A DNA stretch of 64,000 nucleotides, taken from assembly GCA_947626395.1 (NCBI GenBank), contig CANQRU010000008.1:24296-88295 (forward strand), read 5' to 3'. The stretch is from an uncultured Lachnospiraceae bacterium (lineage in GTDB: Bacteria; Bacillota; Clostridia; Lachnospirales; Lachnospiraceae). A program made the position numbers and the translations under genes. Every line of letters begins with the position of its first letter. Positions within the stretch are counted from its first letter, which is position 1. Positions 25,004 through 33,943 of this stretch are shown piece by piece. The notes beneath the pieces were generated by a model. The model saw only the letters and a program-made list of their open reading frames with translations, ran no database searches and was not told where the DNA came from.

Positions 25004-25028
25004 CATTTTCTTGAAAGGTGTTTAGAAT
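25000..25028 (+). promoter_or_regulatory. Promoter of the T-box operon
   Basis: TTGACA and TAGAAT are separated by 17 bp. The -35 hexamer shares its TGA with the stop codon of the kinase gene. Confidence 0.78.
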
Positions 25029-25040
25029 TACTTTAAACCA

Positions 25041-25350
25041 GTGAAGAGGAAGTTGCGCTTTGAGAACGGTCTTCAGAGAGTCCGGGACGGTGTGATCCGG
25101 GCGATGTCAGTCAGAGCGAGTGGGCCTTGGAGGGCGAGATGAAAGGAGCCGGAAGGATCGGTTGCGCGGGCGGTTAAGGGCCGCAGCGGACCGAAGGCGG
25201 GGCCGAGTAGTTGAGACGCACAGCCAGCGTTAACGGGCGAGGAATGTGATGGCATTCCGGGAGAGTGGGCGTACATATATGTATGTCAATTAAGGTGGCA
25301 CCGCAGGTTAACGGCCTGTCCTTGAAGAGATTCAGGGGCAGGCTTCTTCG
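25041..25350 (+). promoter_or_regulatory. T-box leader, specifier best read as Trp (UGG)
   Basis: Landmarks in order: AGAGAG with the stem I apical region (CGGTGTGA); a candidate specifier in GAGTGGGCC; the T-box sequence AAGGTGGCACCGC at 25292-25305, which pairs with uncharged tRNA; and a terminator GCCTGTCC / GGGCAGGC at 25314-25343 followed by a T-rich tail. The T-box senses the charging of one tRNA and permits transcription when the amino acid is scarce. The specifier UGG fits the GA-XXX-purine pattern, but neighbouring triplets (GUG, GGC) cannot be excluded without folding. The cognate amino acid is therefore uncertain; the T-box itself is not. Confidence 0.9.
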
Positions 25351-25404
25351 CGTTTTCGAGGCGGCGCGTACGGGACGCGTATACATTACAGGAGGACACA
25401 GACA

Positions 25405-25752
25405 TTGGACGACAATTTCACCCTATACGACTTAAAAGTAGAAGTGGTCGCGACAGACCGCCCCATGGTCTGCGGCCACAAGCCCGGCGACTATTTCCTG
25501 GTGGAAGGCGAGAATCTGGTATTTCCGCAGACCCGGTCCTTCTCCATGTATTCGCTGGCGGCGCTCCTGCCGCTTCTGCCGGCCAAGCAGCGGCCGCTGC
25601 AGGACAACGACTGGATGCTGTCGGACAGCCTGATCGCCTGTCCGGACCCCAACTGCGGCGCGAAATTTAAGATCACCCGGATCCGGAAGCGGACGCAGAG
25701 CCACGGGGAGTGCACGGTGGTGCCGGTGGGGGAGATGCCGGAGCAGGAGTGA
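25405..25752 (+). CDS. TIGR04076 family small protein
   Basis: 115 residues with a TTG start preceded by AGGAGGACA. It is a compact soluble protein with the YDLKVEVV opening, MVCGHKPGDYFLVEG and ACPDPNCGAKFKI segments. The cysteines (CGHK, CPDPNC) suggest metal binding or redox. This family often neighbours aldo/keto reductases in anaerobes; its function is unknown. First gene behind the T-box. Confidence 0.75.
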   Translation: MDDNFTLYDLKVEVVATDRPMVCGHKPGDYFLVEGENLVFPQTRSFSMYSLAALLPLLPAKQRPLQDNDWMLSDSLIACPDPNCGAKFKITRIRKRTQSHGECTVVPVGEMPEQE

Positions 25753-25890
25753 AGATATGCGCTGCGTTTGCCTGCATAAAGCGGGGCGGCGCGAAAAGAG
25801 GTGTATTTGCGGCCGCGGTATTGAATTGAGCGAAAGCGTTCCGCAGCGCGGTACGCTGCAGCATAGATATAACAAGGAGGAGAACACGAG

Positions 25891-26958
25891 ATGATAGGAA
25901 AGATCACATCATCACGCATCACGCTTGACAACGGCTACAATTTCAGCCGTGTGATCAACGGCGGCTGGCAGCTGTCAGCCGAGCACTGCCTGAAGGGGCA
26001 GCTGGACATCGACGACGCGGTGAAGGCGTTTCACATGCTGAGGGAGCGGGGCCTGACGACCTTCGACTGCGCGGACATCTACACCGGAGTAGAGGAGATC
26101 CTGGGACGCTTCGTCAATGAACTGCGGGCCACCGGCAATTACACCCACGACATGATCCAGATCCACACCAAGTTCGTACCGGACTTAAACATCCTGGATC
26201 AGGTAGATTTCGCGTACACGGAGAAGGTCGTGGACCGGAGCCTTATGCGCATGCACCGGGATTGCCTGGATCTGGTGCAGTTCCACTGGTGGGATTACGA
26301 TGTGCCGGGGATGATGGAGACGGCTTTCGATTTGGTGAAGCTTCAGGAGAAGGGCAAGATCCGCAACATCGCGATGTGCAATTTCGATACGCCCCATCTG
26401 AAAATGATGATCGACGCCGGCATCCGCGTGGTCTCCAACCAGACCCAGTATTCCCTCTTCGACCGGCGGCCGGAGCGGGCGCTTCTGGAATACTCGCGGC
26501 AGCATGACGTCTACTGCTTCTGCTACGGCGCGCTGTCCGGCGGCTTCCTGGCGGAGCGGTGGATCGGCGTGAAGCGCGAGGACTTTGAGCCGGAGACCCG
26601 TTCCCATGTGAAATACCTGCAGATCATCGAGGATTCCATGGGCTGGAACGGCTACCAGAAGCTGCTTCTGTTCCTGAAAGACATCGCCGACCGGCACCAG
26701 GTCAGCATTTCCAACGTGGCGGTCAAATATATCCTGGACCAGCCGGGCGTCGGCGCGGTCATGGTAGGCTGCCGCAACAGCAAACATGTGGAAGACAACG
26801 CGCGGCTGGCGGAGTTCGATCTGACGGACGAAGAGCTTCAGAGCATCCGTGATTTCATTTCCCAGTACCCGACGCCGGAAGGCGAGCCGTTCACGCTGGA
26901 GCGGACGCCCGGATCGCGGTACAGGAATATCATGAAAATGAATCTGAATAAGGCATAA
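25891..26958 (+). CDS. Aldo/keto reductase family oxidoreductase
   Basis: 355 residues, TIM barrel. Active-site elements: the TTFDCADIYTGVEE segment (Asp and Tyr of the tetrad), a Lys in IHTKFVPD, and QFHWWDYD in place of the usual His region. The C-terminal ILDQPGVGAVMVGCRNSKHVEDNARL is the family cofactor-binding signature. It follows the TIGR04076 gene by 138 bp and precedes the NhaC gene by 13 bp; AAGGAGGAG supports the start. Substrate unknown; the T-box points to metabolism or transport of an amino acid or derivative. Confidence 0.88.
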   Translation: MIGKITSSRITLDNGYNFSRVINGGWQLSAEHCLKGQLDIDDAVKAFHMLRERGLTTFDCADIYTGVEEILGRFVNELRATGNYTHDMIQIHTKFVPDLNILDQVDFAYTEKVVDRSLMRMHRDCLDLVQFHWWDYDVPGMMETAFDLVKLQEKGKIRNIAMCNFDTPHLKMMIDAGIRVVSNQTQYSLFDRRPERALLEYSRQHDVYCFCYGALSGGFLAERWIGVKREDFEPETRSHVKYLQIIEDSMGWNGYQKLLLFLKDIADRHQVSISNVAVKYILDQPGVGAVMVGCRNSKHVEDNARLAEFDLTDEELQSIRDFISQYPTPEGEPFTLERTPGSRYRNIMKMNLNKA

Positions 26959-26971
26959 GGAGAATTTCAAG

Positions 26972-28354
26972 ATGAAACAGCAGACCCCCAAATTACAGTT
27001 CCGCGGCGGCATCGCATTCTCGCTGGTCCCCGTGGTGATCTACGTATTCTTCTGTGTGGTACTTTTCATCGGATTCAAGGCTTTTAACATGGAGGCGCTG
27101 GCGGTCGGCGGCTTCCTGGCGCTCCTCGTGGGCGGCCTGTTCTGCACCAGCTATTCCGACTTCTGGGACAGCGTCATCGGCGGCATCTCGTCGGTCACGT
27201 CCGTCTCCGTCGTCGTTATCCTTCTGCTGGTGGGCATGTTCAGTCAGCTGATCAAGACCTGCGGTCTGTCCGGCGGCTTCGTATGGATGGCCAACGCCCT
27301 CGGCATGAAGGGCGGGATCTTCGTGGCCTTCACGTTCCTGGCTACCTGCGTTGTCTCGACGGCCACCGGTTCGTCCATCGGCACCATGTTCATCGCGTTC
27401 CCGATCTTCTACCCGGCGGGCCTGATCCTGGGCGCCAATGAAATGTTCATGGCTGGAAGCATTGTGTCCGGCGCGATCTTCGGCGACAACCTGGCGCCGA
27501 TCTCCGACACCACCATCGCCTCCTCGTCCACCCAGCAGTTTAAGGACGGACGTCCGGCGGATATCGGCGGCGTCGTAGCCAGCCGCGTCAAATATTCCGC
27601 GGTGGCGGGGCTTGCGACCATCGTGATCTTCGCTGTCTTCGGCGGCATGGGCGGCACCTATCAGGGCGGCGCCATCGACGCCATCGCCAACCCCATGTCC
27701 CTGATCATGCTGATTCCGGTGGCGGTCATGCTGGCGGTAGCCACCAAGACCCGCAATATTTTCGAGGGGATCCTGGTAGGCTTAGGCCTTGGCACGATCG
27801 TCGGCTTGGCGGCGGGGCTTTTCCCGTTCAGCGCCGTCTTCGCCAATGACGCGGCCAACAACGCGGCCATTGGCTTTCTGATCGACGGCGTCAACGGCAT
27901 CCTGCCCACCTGCGCCCTGGTCATCTCCGTCTTCGGCATCATGGGCGTGTTAAATGACGCCGGGATGCTGAACCTGATCGCCGACAGGATCCTGAAGAGC
28001 AATCTGGCCCAGACCGATTCCGGCGCGGAGCTGATCTGCATGGCCGGCATCGCCCTGACGACGGTGCTTCTGGGCGGCGTCACCAGCGCGTCCATCCTGA
28101 CCTTCGGACCGATTCTCAATAAGATCGGCTCGGCCAAGAACATTCACCCCTACCGCCGCGCCAACCTGCTGGACGGCACCGCCAACAGTCTTCCGGCCAT
28201 CGTGCCGTTCATGAGCGTCTTCGTCTTCATCGGCGCGGCGCTGACCGGCCTGTCGCCGCTTGTCGTGGCGGGCGGAACGATCTACGGCTTCGCGCTGTTC
28301 ATCGTATTCCTGGCCGCGGTCATCACCGGCTGGGGACGGAAGAAAGAAGAGTGA
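26972..28354 (+). CDS. NhaC-family Na+/H+ antiporter-like carrier
   Basis: 460 residues with 11-12 membrane helices. The ATGSSIGTMFIAFPIFYPAG and GDNLAPISDTTIASSS segments are the diagnostic NhaC-family motifs. NhaC paralogues behind T-boxes have been proposed to be amino acid carriers rather than pure antiporters; that reading fits here but is inference. Last gene of the T-box operon, followed by a strong hairpin. Confidence 0.88.
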   Translation: MKQQTPKLQFRGGIAFSLVPVVIYVFFCVVLFIGFKAFNMEALAVGGFLALLVGGLFCTSYSDFWDSVIGGISSVTSVSVVVILLLVGMFSQLIKTCGLSGGFVWMANALGMKGGIFVAFTFLATCVVSTATGSSIGTMFIAFPIFYPAGLILGANEMFMAGSIVSGAIFGDNLAPISDTTIASSSTQQFKDGRPADIGGVVASRVKYSAVAGLATIVIFAVFGGMGGTYQGGAIDAIANPMSLIMLIPVAVMLAVATKTRNIFEGILVGLGLGTIVGLAAGLFPFSAVFANDAANNAAIGFLIDGVNGILPTCALVISVFGIMGVLNDAGMLNLIADRILKSNLAQTDSGAELICMAGIALTTVLLGGVTSASILTFGPILNKIGSAKNIHPYRRANLLDGTANSLPAIVPFMSVFVFIGAALTGLSPLVVAGGTIYGFALFIVFLAAVITGWGRKKEE

Positions 28355-28380
28355 CTCTAAGAAACTTTCCGATTATGAAA

Positions 28381-28414
28381 GCAGCTGTCAGCTGTGAAGG
28401 CAGCTGACAGCTGC
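28381..28414. terminator. Bidirectional hairpin between convergent genes
   Basis: A perfect 14-bp inverted repeat (GCAGCTGTCAGCTG / CAGCTGACAGCTGC) with a six-base loop lies between the NhaC gene and the convergent small gene, whose stop codon lies inside it. There is no clear T-run. Confidence 0.6.
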
Positions 28415-28591
28415 CGGAAACGGAGTATCGGTTTCATAGATCGACCGGCATTTGATCTCGAAAATACTGCCGTCCTCAACGGTGATCGTTATCGTATCGT
28501 TCTGATCCTGAACTTCTATGTCCACGATCTCAAGGCTGTCCCATTCATTGACCAGATCAAACAGACAATCCTTAAAATAATTCAGATTCAT
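28388..28591 (-). CDS. Small acidic protein, 67 aa, unknown
   Basis: MNLNYFKDCLFDLVNEWD at the start, followed by an acidic beta-rich body (ITITVEDGSIFEIKC). AAAGGAG lies nine bases upstream of the ATG on the minus strand, supporting real translation. The last residues are encoded by the terminator hairpin. I recognise the style of a small conserved Lachnospiraceae protein but know no function. Confidence 0.65.
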   Translation of the reverse strand: MNLNYFKDCLFDLVNEWDSLEIVDIEVQDQNDTITITVEDGSIFEIKCRSIYETDTPFPAAVSCLHS

Positions 28592-28715
28592 ATCGCTTCA
28601 GCTCCTTTCCCAATACTTCGGTTCTATGATGTGTTCCTGACGGCGGCCCGGGTCTTTCCCGGTAAACGCGCTGCCTCAGGGTGCATGATATCGACCGGAT
28701 AGGGAGTACACACGC

Positions 28716-28733
28716 ACCATATCATTATATGGT
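28716..28733. promoter_or_regulatory. Palindrome upstream of the HTH gene
   Basis: ACCATATCATTATATGGT has two 7-base arms and lies 38 bp before the HTH start. It could be the operator for that regulator or for the divergent small gene. Confidence 0.45.
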
Positions 28734-28770
28734 ATCCCCTAGTAAAATACAAGGGGAAGGAGTGACACAA

Positions 28771-28989
28771 ATGATAAAATACGATCGGCTATGGGAAACA
28801 ATGCGCCGGAACGGCGTAAGCCAGTATAGACTGATCAAGGACTACGGGATCGATAAAGCGCAGCTGCACAGGATCCGCAAGAATATGGTAGTCAAGACGA
28901 TCATTTTGAATAATCTCTGCTCCATTCTCCACTGCCGGATCGAGGATATCATGGAGTACGTTCCGGATGAAGAGAAAGCAGATCCGTAA
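28771..28989 (+). CDS. Small XRE-type helix-turn-helix regulator
   Basis: 72 residues from the ATG at 28771 (GGAAGGAGTG upstream); the track start at 28681 is too far upstream. The protein is essentially one XRE/Cro HTH domain: YRLIKDYGIDKAQLHRIRKN as the HTH core and NLCSILHCRIEDIMEYVP as the typical closing helix of small YozG-like regulators. It converges on the hybrid kinase gene (16-bp gap). Confidence 0.85.
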   Translation: MIKYDRLWETMRRNGVSQYRLIKDYGIDKAQLHRIRKNMVVKTIILNNLCSILHCRIEDIMEYVPDEEKADP

Positions 28990-29005
28990 AAGATCACAGG
29001 TCTGC

Positions 29006-31624
29006 TCACAGCCATCTTTCCAGCGTTTCCAGGAGTTTCGCAATTTCTACCGGTTTCGCCACATGATCGTTCATGCCGGCCTCATGCGCCCTGCGGATAT
29101 CGTCCGCGAAGGCGTTGGCGCTCATAGCCACGATGGGCATACTTGCGATGTCTTTACGGTCCAGACTGCGGATCGCACGGACCGCTTCATAGCCGTCCAT
29201 GACCGGCATCTGAATATCCATGAAGATCAGATCATAATAGTTAAGAGGACTGCGCTCTACCATTTCCACGGCAATTCTGCCGTTTTCCGCCTGTTCCACC
29301 GCAACGCCGATCACAGAAAGGAGTTCATCCGCGATCTCGCGGTTCAGTTCGTTGTCTTCCACCAGAAGGACGCGTTTCCCGCTGAAATCAGCCTGCTTAA
29401 GAGCTGCAATATCCGCCCGCTGGCGTCCCGCGCCCGTCTCTGATCCGGCTGCAGACGCCGTTAGACCCGCGGCGTCCTGCGCCGCCACATTTTCTCCGGA
29501 TTCCGTCCCGCTTTCCACGATGTGAAGCGGCACATTCACTGTGAACCGGGATCCTTCGCCTATGGTGCTCTCTACCTGAATGTCGCCGTTCATCATCCGG
29601 ACGATATTCCGCGTGATCGCCATTCCGAGACCGGTTCCTTCTACCTCACGGCTGGCCGAGCTGTCAGCCCGCGTGAACGGATCGAAAATAGTCTTAAGAA
29701 ATTCCTCATCCATGCCGATGCCGGTATCCTGGCAGACGAATTCATAGGAAGTCATCCCTGACGCGCAGATCCCGCATTCCCGCACGGAGAAGGTGATCGT
29801 TCCGCCTTTCGGCGTGAATTTGACCGCGTTGCCAAGGATATTTACCAGAACCTGCCGCAGCCGCAGCGTATCGCCGGACAGGCGGCTGTGGACGATATCG
29901 GATACCTGTATATTCAGCGTCTGGTTCCGGCTGTCTGTCTGCGACTGGATGATCGTGCGGATGCTCTCGATCAGTTCCTGCATCTCGAACGGCTCTTCCG
30001 AGAGCGTCACCTTGCCGCTCTCAATCTTCGACATATCCAGCACATCGTTGATCAGCGCCAGCAGGTGGCGGCTGGAGATCGTGATCTTGTCCAGACAGTC
30101 GTTCAGCCGGTCTTTATCATCCAGATGCATCAGCGCCACGGCCGTCATGCCTATGATGGCGTTCATCGGCGTGCGGATATCATGGGACATCCGGGCCAGG
30201 AAATCGGATTTGGCCTGGTTGGCCGCTTCCGCTGCCGCGGAAGCGTTCTTAAGAGCTGTGCGGATCTGCTGCTCCTGCTCTTTCAGGGCCGTCACATCCT
30301 GGATCGCGTACAGAAGCCGTACGGGAACGCCGTTCTTCCGCTTCAGGCAGAGTACAGAAATATTCTCCCAGCGGTGACCTTCCGTGTCGATCTCATATTC
30401 CCACTGCAGGTAAGGCACATCTTCGGTCAGGTGTTTCTGCACATATTCCCCGGAGATCAGCACGCTCATTTTCTCGCCGTTTGGGCCGTCCGACAGATAA
30501 TGGGCGTCCAGATAGCGGATCAGGTCGGAGTACTTGCCGGTTTCCGGCGCGGAGGTGCCTTTACTTTCCAGATATTCGTAAGTGTCCTTCTCGAGATCCA
30601 CCAGCGCAAAGCGGGTGAACAGAAGCGTCGCCGCGTCCACGATCCGCGAGATCTCCTGGTTTTCGGAAACCAGCTGTTTCTTCTGGTACCGGTTCTTCAG
30701 GACGAGATAGAGAACATAGCACAAAAACGCGATGATCAGCCGGATCTCCAGCCAGATTCCCGCGGAGTTCGCCTGGCGGGACATATCCTTCGTCAGAGAG
30801 GACGGAAAATACTGTACCAGCATCCATTCGCCGTCCTTCAGCGCCGTGATATACGCGCTGCCCGCGCCTTCGGAGCCTTCATAATTAAAGCTGGTCGAGG
30901 TTCCCTGCACGAGCGCCAATACCAGCTTGTGCTGGTCGGCGTCCGACAGCTGGTTCCGGGATGTCAGCGATTCCAGGAGATTCTCAGGATCGGAATCGTC
31001 GCCCGCGGAAATGATCACATTGCCGTTGCGCTCCAGCAGATAGCTGGAAGCCTGCACGCCGAAATAACTGGACGTCAGGATATCGTAGACTGTGTCCCCG
31101 CGCAGGATCCCGCTGAGCACGCCGATGATCTCATTTTCATAATAAAACGGAGAATAGAAGATCAGCAGTGTCTCGTTAGTGATCCTGGAGTTGTAGACCA
31201 CGCACTTGCCGCTGTTGCCGGCCATTCCGTCCAGGAAATATTCCCGGTCCGACAGATCCGCGGTCCTTCCGTCCGCCGTCAGGTCGATTCCGTCCCGGGA
31301 AATGAATTCCACGTAATCGAAGGTCGACCGGTCGATCATATCCTGGAGCATCTCCGAGTCTACCACCGGTTCCGGCATTGTCGTGCCATAAAGGCTGCCC
31401 ATGATCTCAACGCTGCTCTGGGCCATGCTGATCAGGTCGTTGATGCGGTTGCCGGTCTGTTCCGTCACCGATTCGATGAAGCTGTTGTTCTGTTCCAGGA
31501 TCCGCTGGTTGTTGCTCCGTATGAACGAGGCAAATGAGAACGCAATGAACAGAAGGATTGCGCCGACAAACAGGATGTCCAGCAGGACGGGGCGGGTATC
31601 TTTTTTCATGGTCTGGTCTTTCAT
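29006..31624 (-). CDS. Hybrid sensor histidine kinase with dCache sensor and one receiver
   Basis: 872 residues. Order: membrane helix (about 13-33), dCache-like periplasmic sensor (about 40-280, with DYVEFISRDGIDLTADG and SDREYFLDG), second helix (about 285-310), a PAS-like region, coiled coil, HisKA with SHDIRTPMNAIIG (His about 477), HATPase_c (ILGNAVKFT, GIGMDEEF, GTGLGMAIT), a low-complexity linker, and a C-terminal receiver (from about 748, VEDNELNRE and MDIQMPVMDG). There is no output domain. It is closely related to the kinase at 22406 and to the relic at 5205. An ATG five codons further in is an alternative start. Confidence 0.93.
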   Translation of the reverse strand: MKDQTMKKDTRPVLLDILFVGAILLFIAFSFASFIRSNNQRILEQNNSFIESVTEQTGNRINDLISMAQSSVEIMGSLYGTTMPEPVVDSEMLQDMIDRSTFDYVEFISRDGIDLTADGRTADLSDREYFLDGMAGNSGKCVVYNSRITNETLLIFYSPFYYENEIIGVLSGILRGDTVYDILTSSYFGVQASSYLLERNGNVIISAGDDSDPENLLESLTSRNQLSDADQHKLVLALVQGTSTSFNYEGSEGAGSAYITALKDGEWMLVQYFPSSLTKDMSRQANSAGIWLEIRLIIAFLCYVLYLVLKNRYQKKQLVSENQEISRIVDAATLLFTRFALVDLEKDTYEYLESKGTSAPETGKYSDLIRYLDAHYLSDGPNGEKMSVLISGEYVQKHLTEDVPYLQWEYEIDTEGHRWENISVLCLKRKNGVPVRLLYAIQDVTALKEQEQQIRTALKNASAAAEAANQAKSDFLARMSHDIRTPMNAIIGMTAVALMHLDDKDRLNDCLDKITISSRHLLALINDVLDMSKIESGKVTLSEEPFEMQELIESIRTIIQSQTDSRNQTLNIQVSDIVHSRLSGDTLRLRQVLVNILGNAVKFTPKGGTITFSVRECGICASGMTSYEFVCQDTGIGMDEEFLKTIFDPFTRADSSASREVEGTGLGMAITRNIVRMMNGDIQVESTIGEGSRFTVNVPLHIVESGTESGENVAAQDAAGLTASAAGSETGAGRQRADIAALKQADFSGKRVLLVEDNELNREIADELLSVIGVAVEQAENGRIAVEMVERSPLNYYDLIFMDIQMPVMDGYEAVRAIRSLDRKDIASMPIVAMSANAFADDIRRAHEAGMNDHVAKPVEIAKLLETLERWL

Positions 31625-31765
31625 TCTCTATCTTTCCTACCTATATTGGATGCGGTTCTGCGGCACGCGGTTCAAAGGCGGCGGACGGCCGGCCGGAAAG
31701 GCGGCAGATGTCGGAATGGCTTCGGACTGTCCGGGTTCCGCCGGTCTGAAACAGCGTGTATTCTG

Positions 31766-31794
31766 ATTATAGAACATCCGTCTGATATTTGCAA
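31766..31794 (-). promoter_or_regulatory. Promoter for the dCache hybrid kinase
   Basis: On the minus strand, TTGCAA and TATAAT are separated by 17 bp, giving a leader of about 135 bases. The 31625-31947 gap also contains a plus-strand TATAAT at 31798 without a convincing -35 box, and no gene that I can recognise. Confidence 0.6.
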
Positions 31795-31947
31795 TGCTAT
31801 AATGCCGGATCCGGGTTTGCCGGATGGTTCCGCGGCTGGTGATTGCATTTTTAAGGAATTCGTAGTAAACTGCATTTAATCGGGTATTTTACTGACTATG
31901 CGGACAGTACGGAGACGATCGATTCAGAAACACGGAGGTGAAGGAAG

Positions 31948-33651
31948 ATGAAATTTTCGGAAATGCAGTACACCCGTCCTGATATGGATGAACTGAAGAA
32001 GGAATGTGAGGCATTGATCAGCCGGCTGAAAGCGGCGGAGAGCTATGGCGAGGCCCGCGGGGCGTTTCTTGAGAAAGAGAATCTGGAGGCGGAGATCTCC
32101 ACCCAGGAGACGCTGGCCCATGTGCGTCATTCCATCGACACGCGCGACCGGTTCTACGACGACGAGGCCCATTTCTGGAACGCGGCGCTGCCGGAACTGG
32201 AGGTTTCCATGCAGGAGTGGACGAAAGCGATGCTTGGAAGTCCGTTCCGCGCTGATTTTGAGAAGGAATACGGGAAGCTGATGTTTACGCGGGAGGAGAT
32301 GGCGCTTAAGACGTTCTCACCGGAGATCATTCCGGATCTGCAGCGGGAGAATGAGCTGGTGCAGGAGTACGAGAAGCTCCTGGCGTCGGCGCAGATCCCC
32401 TTCGAAGGCGGCGTCTACACCCTGTCCCAGCTGTCGCCGTTTAAGACGTCGCCCGACGACGCGGTGCGTCTGGCGGCCTGGAAGGCGGAAGGGCAGTGGT
32501 ATAAGGAGCATCAGGACAAGATGGACGAGATCTACGACCAGTTAGTCCATCTGCGGGACAGCATGGGGAAGAAGCTGGGTTATGAGGGCTACACGACGCT
32601 TGGCTATTACCGTATGGGCCGCGAGTGCTACACGAAGGAAGACGTAGAGAAATTCCGCGAGGCGGTGCGGCGTTATCTGGTGCCGGTGGCGGCGTCCATC
32701 TATGAAGCCCAGGCGAAACGGCTGGGAAAGGAATATCCCATGGACTACGCCGACAACGCCCTGCATTTCCGGTCCGGCAATCCCAAACCGCAGGGGACGC
32801 CGGATGAGATCCTGGCTCAGGGCCTGAAATTTTATGATGAACTGTCTCCGGAGACCGGACGTTTCTTCCATATGATGGTGGACAACGAGCTTCTGGATGT
32901 GCTGAGCACCGAGGGCAAGCAGAGCGGCGGCTACTGCACCGGTATCCAGAAATACGGCGTGCCGTTCATTTTCGCCAATTTTAACGGAACGCAGCATGAT
33001 GTGGAGGTCGTCACCCACGAGGCGGGCCACGCGTTCGCGTATTATATGAACCGCGACCGGGTGCCGTCGTCCTACACCTGGCCCGGCATGGAGGCCTGCG
33101 AGGTTCATTCCATGTCCATGGAATTCATGTCGTGGCCGTGGGCGGAAGGCTTTTTCGGGCCGGATACCCGTAAGTTCTATTACAGCCATTTAACGGGGGC
33201 GCTGACATTTATCCCCTACGGCACGCTGGTGGACCATTTCCAGCATGTGGTGTACGAGAAGCCGGATATGACGCCGGCGGAGCGGCATGCGGTCTGGAAG
33301 GAACTGTCGGGCGTGTATATGCCGTGGGCGAAGCTGGACGGGCAGATCCCGTTCTACGGCGACGGCGAGGCGTGGCAGCGGCAGCACCATATCTATTCGA
33401 GTCCCTTCTATTATATCGATTACTGTCTGGCGCAGACCGTGTCCCTGCAGTTCTGGGCGCTGATCCAGAAAGACCGGAAGCTGGCCTGGGAGCGCTATAT
33501 GGCGTACACGAAGCAGGGCGGCAGCAGGGTGTTCACGGATCTTCTGGCGGAAGCGGGACTGGCCAGTCCCTTCGGGGCGGACTGCCTGCGGGACGTCTGC
33601 GAGGAGGCGCGGCAGTGGCTGGAAGAGTATGATCTGGGGGACGTGCGCTGA
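31948..33651 (+). CDS. M3-family oligoendopeptidase (PepF-like)
   Basis: 567 residues. The zinc site is THEAGHAFAYY, with the downstream glutamate in EACEVHSMSMEF, the signature of thimet/PepF M3 peptidases. No signal peptide, so it acts on peptides in the cytosol, typically 6-20 residues long. The start is supported by GGAGGTGAAGG. It lies upstream of the peptide ABC operon but is probably transcribed separately. Functionally it fits degradation of imported peptides. Confidence 0.93.
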   Translation: MKFSEMQYTRPDMDELKKECEALISRLKAAESYGEARGAFLEKENLEAEISTQETLAHVRHSIDTRDRFYDDEAHFWNAALPELEVSMQEWTKAMLGSPFRADFEKEYGKLMFTREEMALKTFSPEIIPDLQRENELVQEYEKLLASAQIPFEGGVYTLSQLSPFKTSPDDAVRLAAWKAEGQWYKEHQDKMDEIYDQLVHLRDSMGKKLGYEGYTTLGYYRMGRECYTKEDVEKFREAVRRYLVPVAASIYEAQAKRLGKEYPMDYADNALHFRSGNPKPQGTPDEILAQGLKFYDELSPETGRFFHMMVDNELLDVLSTEGKQSGGYCTGIQKYGVPFIFANFNGTQHDVEVVTHEAGHAFAYYMNRDRVPSSYTWPGMEACEVHSMSMEFMSWPWAEGFFGPDTRKFYYSHLTGALTFIPYGTLVDHFQHVVYEKPDMTPAERHAVWKELSGVYMPWAKLDGQIPFYGDGEAWQRQHHIYSSPFYYIDYCLAQTVSLQFWALIQKDRKLAWERYMAYTKQGGSRVFTDLLAEAGLASPFGADCLRDVCEEARQWLEEYDLGDVR

Positions 33652-33748
33652 GACTGGCTGGGCGGCTGATCAGCCTCGGGTTGTAGCCCTTACAAGACAT
33701 TGTATGTAATAAAAACCACGAAAACGGCGAAAATCCTGCGATTTCCGA

Positions 33749-33777
33749 TTGACATCAGCACAATAAAGCGGTAAAAT
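33749..33777 (+). promoter_or_regulatory. Promoter of the peptide ABC operon
   Basis: TTGACA and TAAAAT are separated by 17 bp. The leader to the solute-binding protein is about 160 bases and includes a CCCCG/CGGGG hairpin near 33833; no known riboswitch was recognised. Confidence 0.75.
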
Positions 33778-33943
33778 ATAACCTAGTCTTTTGGCGGCGG
33801 AGGTTTGTTTATCCCGGACGGACAGACAGACCCCCGCTGACGGGGACTTCAAAAACAGTATCATGCAGCGCACTTGGGCTGGTGCGGGACTGATGAACGG
33901 GTCTTACATAGCATAGTTTTATAGAAAAAGAGGAGGAAAAACA

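Noticed and set aside
25753-25890. Another copy of the constant-loop repeat near 25760-25800
   Set aside because: Only weak similarity to GCGCCG and TATTTGC; stems do not pair convincingly.
29888-31537. 549-codon plus-strand ORF opposite the hybrid kinase
   Set aside because: The kinase on the minus strand has complete domains in order; the plus frame is a GC-driven shadow rich in Arg, His and Gln.
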